Assembly: GCA_964001305.1 (NCBI GenBank)
Contig: CAXFAI010000011.1
Location: 58,927-122,926, forward strand
Source of the DNA: CAJXMH01 sp964001305
GTDB lineage: Bacteria; Bacteroidota; Bacteroidia; Flavobacteriales_E; Vicingaceae
DNA length: 64,000 bases
Direction of reading: 5' to 3'
Of the stretch, positions 54,101 to 59,980 are shown piece by piece. Both the position numbers and the translations under genes were made by a program. Under the pieces are notes generated by a model, which was given only the letters and a program-made list of their open reading frames with translations, was not told the origin of the DNA and did no database searches. Position 1 is the stretch's first letter; each line of letters begins with the position of its first letter.

Positions 54101-54913
54101 TGGACCACCTGCACTAAATCCAAATAGGTTGTAGCCAAAATTATCTAATCCAACCACATTGCCTTCTGAGGCCTTAAATCCAGAAGTTAAAACTTCTACG
54201 TTACCAAAATACTCTTTTAATGCTCCTCTTGTAGTAATAGAAGTAACACCACCAGTAACATCTCCATATTGAGCTGACAAACCACCTGTTTTAACGGTAA
54301 CTTCTTCAATGGCACTTTTAGGAAGTGCAGTAGAACCTCCATTGATTTTTATACCATCTATAAATACGACATTATTAGAACTACGGCCACCTCTCATATT
54401 CATATCATCAGTTCCATCGTCTCTTGAAACAACACCATTACCAGCTGTTTTTGCAACATCTACCGCTGAACGTACAGCCATTCTTTCGATTTCTTCACGA
54501 GTTTTAGTCTCTTCAGAAGTAGTTTTATCTAATTCAATCAAAGGCTTTTTATATTCTATAATCTCTACAGCTTCTAACTCAATACCTGAGGACAATTTAA
54601 CATTTTGCTTTGTAATCTTATCGGAACTTACTGTAATTCCAGCAATTCGTTTTGTTTGATAACCAACATATGATATTTGCAAATCGTATGTTCCCGGAGG
54701 AATTGGTTTTAAGGTATACTTTCCATCAAAATCGGTCGTTGTTCCTATGACTTGATCCGAGCCATTCATCAAGGTAACATTCGCAAATGGAATTGGCTCA
54801 CCAGTATCACTATCTGTAATAACCCCTTTAATAGAACCTTGTCCAACTTGGGCATTTAAAGACATAACTGAACTTATCGCTATTACTAGCGTAAAGAGTA
54901 ACTTTCTAAGCAT
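51143..54913 (-). CDS. TonB-dependent outer membrane receptor with carboxypeptidase-like N-terminal domain
   Basis: 1256 residues. Signal peptide (LLFTLVIAISSVMSLNA), then a CarboxypepD_reg domain (about 25-105: GSIKGVITDSDTGEPIPFANV and GTYDLQISYVGYQTKRI), a plug (about 150-240: GRSSNNVVFIDGIKIN, SAIEEVTVKTGGLSAQYG) and a long barrel ending RRIRLGVTLSF. SusC/OmpW-type family. No SusD partner follows; instead come the type IX cargo and a PorV-type protein. Ligand unknown. First gene of the operon, with a strong promoter at 54961-54992. Confidence 0.9.
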   Translation of the reverse strand: MLRKLLFTLVIAISSVMSLNAQVGQGSIKGVITDSDTGEPIPFANVTLMNGSDQVIGTTTDFDGKYTLKPIPPGTYDLQISYVGYQTKRIAGITVSSDKITKQNVKLSSGIELEAVEIIEYKKPLIELDKTTSEETKTREEIERMAVRSAVDVAKTAGNGVVSRDDGTDDMNMRGGRSSNNVVFIDGIKINGGSTALPKSAIEEVTVKTGGLSAQYGDVTGGVTSITTRGALKEYFGNVEVLTSGFKASEGNVVGLDNFGYNLFGFSAGGPIITKKDENGKIKDAPLGFLVTGEYRTILNPRPSAVQLYKPTDAAQDEIHADPLFTDGVNPGVFKKAEFLTEEDFEEIDYQRNVAAKRAVLNGKFDIKVNELAALAVGGTFDRAVSNQDVRSQRGAFQLYNYANNPQQITNDVRAYVRYTQRFANAEVKEGEEDNSLVKNAFFSLQADFSRRTFVYQDENHEDNFFNYGYVGKFEAVTEPSYSFETNNGRGILLDDGRYYIGDFLTAFNSPIAYNYTPGNVNPLLANYTSSFYKYRDQFPEFYDTREDVEGFGGLVNGSTIPNNVYNLWSHPGSVIDFYQKSERDQYRLSGMGSADIGDHAIMLGFEYEQRVSSVYSLQPMGLWQLGRGTVNNHISEIDSSNYTIVQASSYPEITFERAYAGNARTYFAYNMRRALGLDPNGTDFIDFDSYDPSVYKMEYFAAEQLINPANNVNLQYRGYDYLGNKYSDQPSLDDFFNEVNELGYKTRPVAAYQPIYIAGFIEDKFAFNDLVFRLGLRLDRFDANQPVLKDQLSFFPTRDVAYAKGQGLSNVPSNIGDDYVVYVSDIENPNAEEVVGYRDPETNTFYNSSGEELNDPTILQAGSSIAPWLENPSARNTVDDMDATSFEDYEPQYTLMPRISFSFPISDEATFFANYDILAQRPTSNVALDPIDIIYIQNHNRLLSNPSLKPTKTISYELGFKQKLTNSSALTLSAFYREQRDEIQVVRMVGAFPEDYLTYSNQDFGTVKGFTINYDLRRVKNVMLRINYTLQFAEGTGSGATSSFNLVNSGQPNLRTIFPYSYDQRHQISATIDYRFARGSRYNGPKVGGKNILEDAGLNLTFIAGSGSPYTARSGANNSENIGGGQFRAPVVGDVNGSRLPWALRVNARVDKNFTIKWGEANEANKESWENGKKTSNLNVYVQVLNLLDRDNVQGVYAYTGNADDDGYLTSLAFQDQIRQQNNEQSFRDHYEMRLQNMYNYELPRRIRLGVTLSF

Positions 54914-54960
54914 AATAGATGTTTTATGTTCTTAACTATCGTCGTAAAACTACAGGAGCG

Positions 54961-54992
54961 TAAAGATATACAATTAATAAAAAAAATAACAA
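54961..54992 (-). promoter_or_regulatory. Promoter of the receptor-cargo-PorV operon
   Basis: Minus strand: TTG (54990-54992), 21 bases, TATCTTTA (54961-54968), one base off TAnnTTTG. The start codon lies about 47 bases downstream, giving a real leader, unlike the leaderless genes nearby. Confidence 0.5.
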
Positions 54993-55049
54993 TCCTTAAC
55001 ACCCACTTAATTTCACCCCATTAACCTGTTATTTATCACGGAATTAACC

Positions 55050-55349
55050 TTAGTTAAACCATCTTGACAAAAAGAATCCTTTCTTTCTTTCATTGTACTT
55101 TTTGGCCTTTTTTTTACTTCGTTTCATTCTCTTTTTAACTTCTTTGGTTTGTAAATCGATGTGCCTTTGTCGGGCAGCTTCCATTTCAGCTTCTTGCTCT
55201 GCCTTTTTATCTTCACTCTGGTTTTCTAACTGTTGTTTTCTTTTTTCAACCGTCTTCTCAACTTTTTTAGCAGATTGTGCATTCGCTTCTATCCCAAAGA
55301 CACCCATAGAAAATAAAATGATGCCCAAGGAGATTATTTTTTTTTGCAT
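55050..55349 (-). CDS. Exported Lys/Glu-rich coiled-coil protein, function unknown
   Basis: 99 residues. Signal peptide (LGIILFSMGVFGIEANAQS), then a highly charged region of about 65 residues with heptad-like KKVEKTVEKRKQQLENQ and KKRMKRSKKKAKKYNERKK, and a short FFLSRWFN end. Predicted coiled coil in the periplasm or at the surface. I do not recognise a family. Opposite strand of a similar-length open frame that is only a shadow. Divergent from the lipoprotein gene at 55398. Confidence 0.55.
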   Translation of the reverse strand: MQKKIISLGIILFSMGVFGIEANAQSAKKVEKTVEKRKQQLENQSEDKKAEQEAEMEAARQRHIDLQTKEVKKRMKRSKKKAKKYNERKKGFFLSRWFN

Positions 55350-55371
55350 TATGTTAACATTTGATTGTAAT

Positions 55372-55379
55372 TACCTTTG
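55372..55379 (+). promoter_or_regulatory. -7 promoter element of the Rieske-like lipoprotein gene
   Basis: TACCTTTG, exact TAnnTTTG match. An in-frame TTG at 55377 lies within it; the next in-frame TTG at 55398 is therefore the better start. Confidence 0.45.
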
Positions 55380-55397
55380 CTGGCTAAAGTAAATGAA

Positions 55398-55835
55398 TTG
55401 ATTAAGAGTCGAAAATATATTTATCAAATACTTGTAGGTTTATTTCTTGTTTGGTTTTACGCTTGTAAAGATGACACTCAAAACAACAACATTCCATTAG
55501 TTGAAGTCAATTTCACTTTAGCCGTAAACGACCCTGCTTACCTTGACTTGCAGAATAATGGCGGATGGGTTTATGTTTCAGGGGGCTCAAGAGGCATTAT
55601 TCTTTATCGGGCTTCAAACGAAACTATTTTGGCGTTTGACAGGCATTGCACCTTTGACCCTTCTAGCACTTGTGCACTTGTTTCAGTTGATGCTAACAAC
55701 ATCACTGCTTCTGATGATTGCTGTGGTTCTACATTTATATTAACAGACGGCTCCGTTACTAACCCACCAGCAGTTCAAAGCTTAAAGCAATACAACACTA
55801 GCTTTGACGGCAACATATTATATGTAACCAATTAA
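55398..55835 (+). CDS. Lipoprotein with degenerate Rieske-like fold
   Basis: About 145 residues from TTG 55398. Signal ending LVWFYAC, a lipobox. The rest has the order of a Rieske domain: strand VYVSGGSRGIILYRAS, then AFDRHCTFDP (position of the first C-x-H), DDCCGSTFILTDGSV (second C-x2-H) and a Pro loop NPPAVQSLKQYNTSFDGN. But the first motif reads HCTF, not CxH, and the second CCGS, so the His ligands are absent and a 2Fe-2S cluster is unlikely. Two Cys pairs might be disulfides instead. Ends at a terminator facing ahcY. Confidence 0.6.
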   Translation: MIKSRKYIYQILVGLFLVWFYACKDDTQNNNIPLVEVNFTLAVNDPAYLDLQNNGGWVYVSGGSRGIILYRASNETILAFDRHCTFDPSSTCALVSVDANNITASDDCCGSTFILTDGSVTNPPAVQSLKQYNTSFDGNILYVTN

Positions 55836-55837
55836 AA

Positions 55838-55864
55838 AAAGGGAAGTCTGTACGACTTCCCTTT
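55838..55864. terminator. Bidirectional terminator between the lipoprotein gene and ahcY
   Basis: AAAGGGAAGTC (55838-55848), loop TGTAC, GACTTCCCTTT (55854-55864), flanked by A-run on one side and T-run on the other, so it can act for both convergent genes. Confidence 0.85.
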
Positions 55865-55885
55865 TTGCTCTATAGAATACTAAAA

Positions 55886-57199
55886 TTAGTATCTGTAATA
55901 TTCTGGCTTGTAAGGTCCTTCAACCTTCACACCAATATATTCTGCTTGATCTGGTCTAAGCTCTTCTAGCTCTACTCCAATTTTTTCTAAATGTAAGGCT
56001 GCTACCTTTTCATCTAAATGCTTAGGTAAAGTATATACTTTGTTTTCGTATTGATCACTTCTTAACCAAAGTTCAATTTGAGCCAACGTTTGATTTGTAA
56101 ATGAATTAGACATTACAAAAGAAGGATGGCCTGTAGCACAACCTAAATTCACCAATCTACCTTGAGCAAGTAAAATGATATCCTTTCCATTAATTGTATA
56201 CTTATCTACTTGAGGCTTGATCTCTTCTTTAGAAGAACCATGCTCCTTCTCTAGGTAAGCAACATCAATCTCATTATCAAAATGGCCAATATTACAAACG
56301 ATTGTTTTGTCTTTCATTTTTAGGAAGTGTTCCTTTGAAATGATATCCTTATTCCCAGTTGCGGTCACTACGATATCCACCTCTTCAACAGCATTAATCA
56401 TTTTCTTTACTTCAAAGCCATCCATAGCAGCTTGAAGAGCACAAATTGGATCTACTTCAGTAACAATAACTCTTGCACCTGCACCACTCAATGATTGTGC
56501 AGAACCTTTTCCTACATCTCCGTAACCCGCTACAACTGCAACTTTTCCTGCTATCATAACATCGGTTGCTCTGCGAATTGCATCAACCAATGATTCTTTA
56601 CAACCATATTTATTGTCAAATTTTGACTTTGTAACAGAATCATTCACATTAATTGCAGGCATTACTAAAGTACCATTACGCTCTCTTTCATAAAGCCTGT
56701 GAACTCCTGTTGTCGTTTCTTCTGAAAGCCCTTTAATATTATCAACTAATTCAGGGTACTTGTCAAAAACCATATTTGTCAAGTCTCCACCATCATCCAA
56801 AATCATATTTAATGGAGTTCGATCTTCTCCAAAAAACAAAGTTTGTTCAATACACCAGTCAAACTCTTCATCAGTCATTCCTTTCCATGCGTAAACTGGA
56901 ATTCCAGCAGCAGCGATTGCCGCTGCAGCATGATCCTGAGTTGAAAATATATTACAAGAAGACCAGGTAACATCTGCACCTAATTCTACTAAAGTTTCAA
57001 TTAATACGGCAGTCTGAATAGTCATATGAAGACAACCGGCTATTCTAGCTCCTTTTAATGGTTTCTCTGCACCATATTCTTCTCTTAAAGCCATTAATCC
57101 AGGCATTTCAGCTTCAGCTAGCTTTATTTCTCTTCTTCCCCAATCGGCTAGGGAAATATCTTTAACCTTATAAGGTAAGTATTCTACTGATGTACTCAT
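55886..57199 (-). CDS. ahcY: Adenosylhomocysteinase
   Basis: 437 residues. Splits S-adenosylhomocysteine into adenosine and homocysteine, restoring the methyl cycle, using bound NAD+. Seen: GCLHMTIQTAVLIETL, WSSCNIFSTQDHAAAAIA, DDGGDLTNM, ETTTGVHRLYERE, NDSVTKSKFDNKYGCKESL, VAGYGDVGKGSAQSL (NAD site), VCNIGHFDNEID and GCATGHPSFVMSNSF. All catalytic stretches are present. Terminator downstream and a promoter with TTG-N17-TACTTTTG upstream. Confidence 0.97.
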   Translation of the reverse strand: MSTSVEYLPYKVKDISLADWGRREIKLAEAEMPGLMALREEYGAEKPLKGARIAGCLHMTIQTAVLIETLVELGADVTWSSCNIFSTQDHAAAAIAAAGIPVYAWKGMTDEEFDWCIEQTLFFGEDRTPLNMILDDGGDLTNMVFDKYPELVDNIKGLSEETTTGVHRLYERERNGTLVMPAINVNDSVTKSKFDNKYGCKESLVDAIRRATDVMIAGKVAVVAGYGDVGKGSAQSLSGAGARVIVTEVDPICALQAAMDGFEVKKMINAVEEVDIVVTATGNKDIISKEHFLKMKDKTIVCNIGHFDNEIDVAYLEKEHGSSKEEIKPQVDKYTINGKDIILLAQGRLVNLGCATGHPSFVMSNSFTNQTLAQIELWLRSDQYENKVYTLPKHLDEKVAALHLEKIGVELEELRPDQAEYIGVKVEGPYKPEYYRY

Positions 57200-57222
57200 G
57201 TTATATTTTTAATTTTGGACTG

Positions 57223-57250
57223 CAAAAGTACCAATTAATCTAAAAGACAA
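57223..57250 (-). promoter_or_regulatory. Promoter of ahcY
   Basis: Minus strand: TTG (57248-57250), 17 bases, TACTTTTG (57223-57230). Leader of roughly 18 bases to the ATG at 57199. Confidence 0.6.
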
Positions 57251-57272
57251 TAAGTTGATTAATAATTGAATA

Positions 57273-57911
57273 ATGCTAAAAATCGTTCAACGCAATATAT
57301 CTCCTATTCAGACAATTGCATTTGCACTTGTAGATTACAATCTTGAAAAAGAATTGTTTTCCTTTTTTCAACAAAAAAAGCTAGATGATACGTCATTTAA
57401 TAAATTTAAAAACCAAAAACGAAAGATTGAGTGGCTAAGTGTTAGATATATGTTAAATGAGTTAACCCCTAACTTTCAAGACATTGAATACAATAAATAT
57501 GGCAAACCATTTTTAACGAACCTAGATTTGCATATTTCTATTTCTCATTCTGTGAATAGAATAGCATGTTCCTTAAATCAAAAACATGAAACTGCGGTCG
57601 ACATTCAAAAAATAAGTCCAAAGATTTTACGAATCAAGGACAAGTTTTTGAATCAACATGAATATGAATTAATCGACCAAAATGACATTACACAATTAAC
57701 AATTGCTTGGTCTATTAAAGAAGCTTTATTTAAGATGTATGGCAAGGATGACATCTTTTTAAAACCAAATATCGAAGTTACTTCTTTAGACTTTAATTCT
57801 ATGAAAGGCGCTGCAAGTGGAAGAGTTGTTGCTAATAATTTTGACAAAAAATTCAATTTAAATATTGAATTGATTGAAGACTATGTGTTAGCTTATGTTG
57901 TGAATTCTTAA
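57273..57911 (+). CDS. 4'-phosphopantetheinyl transferase superfamily protein
   Basis: 212 residues. Seen: KYGKPFLTNLDLHISISHS near the middle, then TAVDIQKISPKI (the VDI acidic metal motif), and WSIKEALFKMYGK (WxxKEAxxK motif), the hallmarks of Sfp-type phosphopantetheinyl transferases. They move the phosphopantetheine arm of CoA onto carrier proteins. The carrier is unknown; no polyketide or peptide synthetase genes are nearby. First gene of a four-gene unit with the GGGP synthase following after 21 bases. Confidence 0.9.
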   Translation: MLKIVQRNISPIQTIAFALVDYNLEKELFSFFQQKKLDDTSFNKFKNQKRKIEWLSVRYMLNELTPNFQDIEYNKYGKPFLTNLDLHISISHSVNRIACSLNQKHETAVDIQKISPKILRIKDKFLNQHEYELIDQNDITQLTIAWSIKEALFKMYGKDDIFLKPNIEVTSLDFNSMKGAASGRVVANNFDKKFNLNIELIEDYVLAYVVNS

Positions 57912-57932
57912 TATTGCACTTAATCTATTGAC

Positions 57933-58682
57933 TTGGAAACAACCATTCTAAATAGCATTGTATCAAAGAAGCTGCAAGGAAAAAAGCAGCTTGCGATATT
58001 AATTGATCCAGATAAAGCAAATGCTAAATATCTTGAGAAGATTTCTAGCTATGCCGAAAAGCTTCATGCTGATTTATTTTTAGTTGGAGGTAGTTTATTA
58101 ACTGATGGAGATTTAGATAAAACGGTTTCAACACTAAAGTCACTCACTAGAATCCCAATTGTTATTTTTCCAGGAAGTTCAAATCAAATTTCTAAGGAAG
58201 CCGATGGTATTTTATTTCTCTCATTGCTTTCAAGCAGAAATCCAGAGATGTTGATTGGCAAACAAGTAATTGCTGCACCCTATATTAGAAAAACTCAATT
58301 AGAGCCAATCTCTACAGCTTATTTGCTAATTGACTCAGGAGCTGCAACAACGGCTTCTTATATGAGTAATTCAAACCCAATTCCTGCAAATAAAGCAGAA
58401 ATTGCGGCTAGTACTGCACTTGCTGGAGAATATTTAGGCATGAACTTAATTTATTTAGATGGTGGAAGCGGGGCCAAAAACCCAATACCTGCGGAAATGA
58501 TTGAAAAAGTAAGTAGCTACACTAGCAAACCTATTATTATAGGTGGAGGTATTAACTCGGTAGAAAAACTAAATACAGCCTATCAAGCTGGTGCCGACAT
58601 GGTTGTAATTGGCAATGCTTTTGAAAAAGACCCTGATTTTGCAGAAGCCTTGATAGCCGCTCGAGAATCAATGAGCGTGTAA
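57933..58682 (+). CDS. Geranylgeranylglyceryl/heptaprenylglyceryl phosphate synthase (PcrB-like)
   Basis: 249 residues, TIM barrel. Seen: LAILIDPDKANAKYL (first phosphate/Mg site), ADLFLVGGSLLTDG, VIFPGSSNQIS, GILFLSLLSSRNPEMLIG, LIYLDGGSGAKNPIP and IIIGGGINSVEKLNTAYQAGAD, matching bacterial group II GGGP synthases. These join a long prenyl diphosphate to glycerol-1-phosphate. Ether-lipid formation of this kind is known mainly from archaea, but GGGPS homologues occur in many Bacteroidota. TTG start at 57933. Five bases to the PnuC gene. Confidence 0.9.
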   Translation: METTILNSIVSKKLQGKKQLAILIDPDKANAKYLEKISSYAEKLHADLFLVGGSLLTDGDLDKTVSTLKSLTRIPIVIFPGSSNQISKEADGILFLSLLSSRNPEMLIGKQVIAAPYIRKTQLEPISTAYLLIDSGAATTASYMSNSNPIPANKAEIAASTALAGEYLGMNLIYLDGGSGAKNPIPAEMIEKVSSYTSKPIIIGGGINSVEKLNTAYQAGADMVVIGNAFEKDPDFAEALIAARESMSV

Positions 58683-58687
58683 AAGCC

Positions 58688-59281
58688 ATGAATGATTTTC
58701 TTTCTTCAATTTTAAATGAAGGCCAACACTATTCTTGGTTAGAAATAATTGGAGTTTCAACAGCTTTAATTTATGTGTATTTTGCGGCAAAAGGCAATCG
58801 CATTTGTTTTTTGTTTGGACTAGTTAGCTCTTCCATTTACATTTACATTGCAACTGACTTAAAATACTATTTTGATAGCTTTATCAATGCATACTATGTA
58901 GCCATGAGCTTTTATGGCTGGTTTGCATGGGGCAAAAACTCAGCTTCACAGCAAATTATCAAGTTTGATAACAAAGAATTCCTCACTATTATTTTTATAG
59001 GCCTTACGGTAAGTTTCAGTTTAGGCTTTATTGCGCAAAACCTCAGCGATGCCAACTTACCTTATTGGGACGCTATAACCACTATATTTTCTTTAATAGC
59101 TACTTGGTTAGTGGTTAAAAAAATCATTGAGAATTGGCTCATTTGGATTGTTGTAGATTTCATAGCCCTATTTATGTATTTCCAAAAAGGTTTATTTCTT
59201 ACAGCCATTCTTTTTCTAATTTACACCATTATAGCCATTAAAGGATATTTTACTTGGAAAAAAGAATTAAGCCATGCTTAA
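58688..59281 (+). CDS. PnuC-family vitamin transporter (PnuC or PnuT)
   Basis: 197 residues, seven spans. Seen: GNRICFLFGLVSSSIYIYIA, YYVAMSFYGWFAWGKNS (WxxW motif) and ENWLIWIVVDFIALFMYF, typical of the PnuC family. PnuC itself carries nicotinamide riboside; the PnuT subgroup carries thiamine. Sequence alone does not decide; the thiamine reading is favoured because a TPP riboswitch and a TonB-dependent receptor lie just downstream. It overlaps the kinase gene by eight bases. No riboswitch lies in front of this gene in the window. Confidence 0.85.
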   Translation: MNDFLSSILNEGQHYSWLEIIGVSTALIYVYFAAKGNRICFLFGLVSSSIYIYIATDLKYYFDSFINAYYVAMSFYGWFAWGKNSASQQIIKFDNKEFLTIIFIGLTVSFSLGFIAQNLSDANLPYWDAITTIFSLIATWLVVKKIIENWLIWIVVDFIALFMYFQKGLFLTAILFLIYTIIAIKGYFTWKKELSHA

Positions 59282-59795
59282 GAAAATTGCAATCGTTGGT
59301 CCTGAGGCAAGTGGAAAATCAGTTTTAACAAAAGAACTTGCTCAATATTATAATACCAGCTACGCAGAAGAATACTCAAGAGTGTATTTAGAAGAAGTTG
59401 GTTTAGGGTATTCTAGGGCTGATTTACTTGAAATTGCAAAAGGTCAAATTAAGAATGAAGATGAAGCCATAAAGAAAGCTAACGATTGGGTTTTTTTTGA
59501 TACTAATTTGGTAGTTATTAAAATCTGGAGTTTGTATAAATACCAACATTTGGACCCTGAAATCACTAAACTCCATCAAGAAAGAAGCTACGACTTACAT
59601 CTTCTTTTAAGGCCTGATTTAATTTATGAAAATGACCCACTTCGAGAAAATCCGAGTTTAGAAGAAAGGAATGATCTCTTTGAAATGTACCTACATGAAT
59701 TGAAAGTCAATGAAACTCCATTTAGGATTGTAGAAGGACGAGATGAAAAACGATTAAATTCTGCACTTTCTATTTTAGAATCCATTTTTATCTAA
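59274..59795 (+). CDS. NadR-like P-loop kinase (thiamine or nicotinamide riboside kinase)
   Basis: 173 residues. P-loop GPEASGKSVLTKELA at the N-terminus, then YAEEYSRVYLE, VFFDTNLVVIKIW and LHLLLRPDLIYENDPLRENP, matching the ribosylnicotinamide kinase domain of NadR without its repressor and adenylyltransferase domains. Members next to PnuC phosphorylate the vitamin to trap it; here thiamine is favoured from context, nicotinamide riboside is the alternative. Stop lies one base before the promoter of the riboswitch transcript. Confidence 0.82.
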   Translation: MLKKIAIVGPEASGKSVLTKELAQYYNTSYAEEYSRVYLEEVGLGYSRADLLEIAKGQIKNEDEAIKKANDWVFFDTNLVVIKIWSLYKYQHLDPEITKLHQERSYDLHLLLRPDLIYENDPLRENPSLEERNDLFEMYLHELKVNETPFRIVEGRDEKRLNSALSILESIFI

Positions 59796-59803
59796 TAATT
59801 TTG
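59796..59803 (+). promoter_or_regulatory. -7 promoter element of the TPP riboswitch transcript
   Basis: TAATTTTG, exact TAnnTTTG match, ending about five bases before the riboswitch P1 stem. No clear TTG upstream; the predicted RNA start and the P1 stem agree well. Confidence 0.5.
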
Positions 59804-59808
59804 TATTG

Positions 59809-59885
59809 TCTCTTTTGGGGTGCCGTAAAGGCTGAGATTATACCCGTTGAACCTGATGCCGGTAATGCGGTCGAAGGGAAAGAAA
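59809..59885 (+). ncRNA. TPP riboswitch (THI element)
   Basis: Class signature in order: TCTTTTGGGGTGCC (P1/P2), GGCTGAGATTATACCCG (the CUGAGA core that holds the pyrimidine of TPP), TTGAACCTGATGCCGG and GTAATGCGGTCGAAGGGA (the P4/P5 side binding the pyrophosphate), ending with AAAGA to close P1. It senses thiamine pyrophosphate and would lower expression of the receptor at 59981 when vitamin B1 is plentiful. Confidence 0.95.
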
Positions 59886-59908
59886 TAGCCAATGCTAGCT
59901 AGGCTATT
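59884..59908 (+). terminator. Hairpin in the TPP riboswitch expression platform
   Basis: AATAGCC (59884-59890) pairs with GGCTATT (59902-59908), followed by A-rich then T-rich sequence (T run near 59920-59926). A second hairpin, GGTAATTTTT with AAAAATAACC (59915-59939), lies just before the receptor gene. Either could be the switch that stops transcription or hides the start; which one is not clear. Confidence 0.4.
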
Positions 59909-59980
59909 CTAAAAGGTAATTTTTTTAAGAAAAATAACCCCAAGTTTTTCGATATATTAATTCAATTTGAAAAACTTGTA

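Noticed and set aside
54993..55049. Cobalamin or other riboswitch upstream of the TonB-dependent receptor
   Set aside because: The short AT-rich stretch shows no conserved B12-box or other aptamer core and lies upstream of the promoter.
55093..55392. 99-codon hydrophobic, Cys-rich frame on the plus strand
   Set aside because: Exact antisense of the charged coiled-coil gene; Lys/Glu-rich coding sequence gives Phe/Leu/Ser-rich shadows.
57200..57272. SAM or SAH riboswitch before ahcY
   Set aside because: The space is too short and is accounted for by a simple promoter; no aptamer motif is seen.
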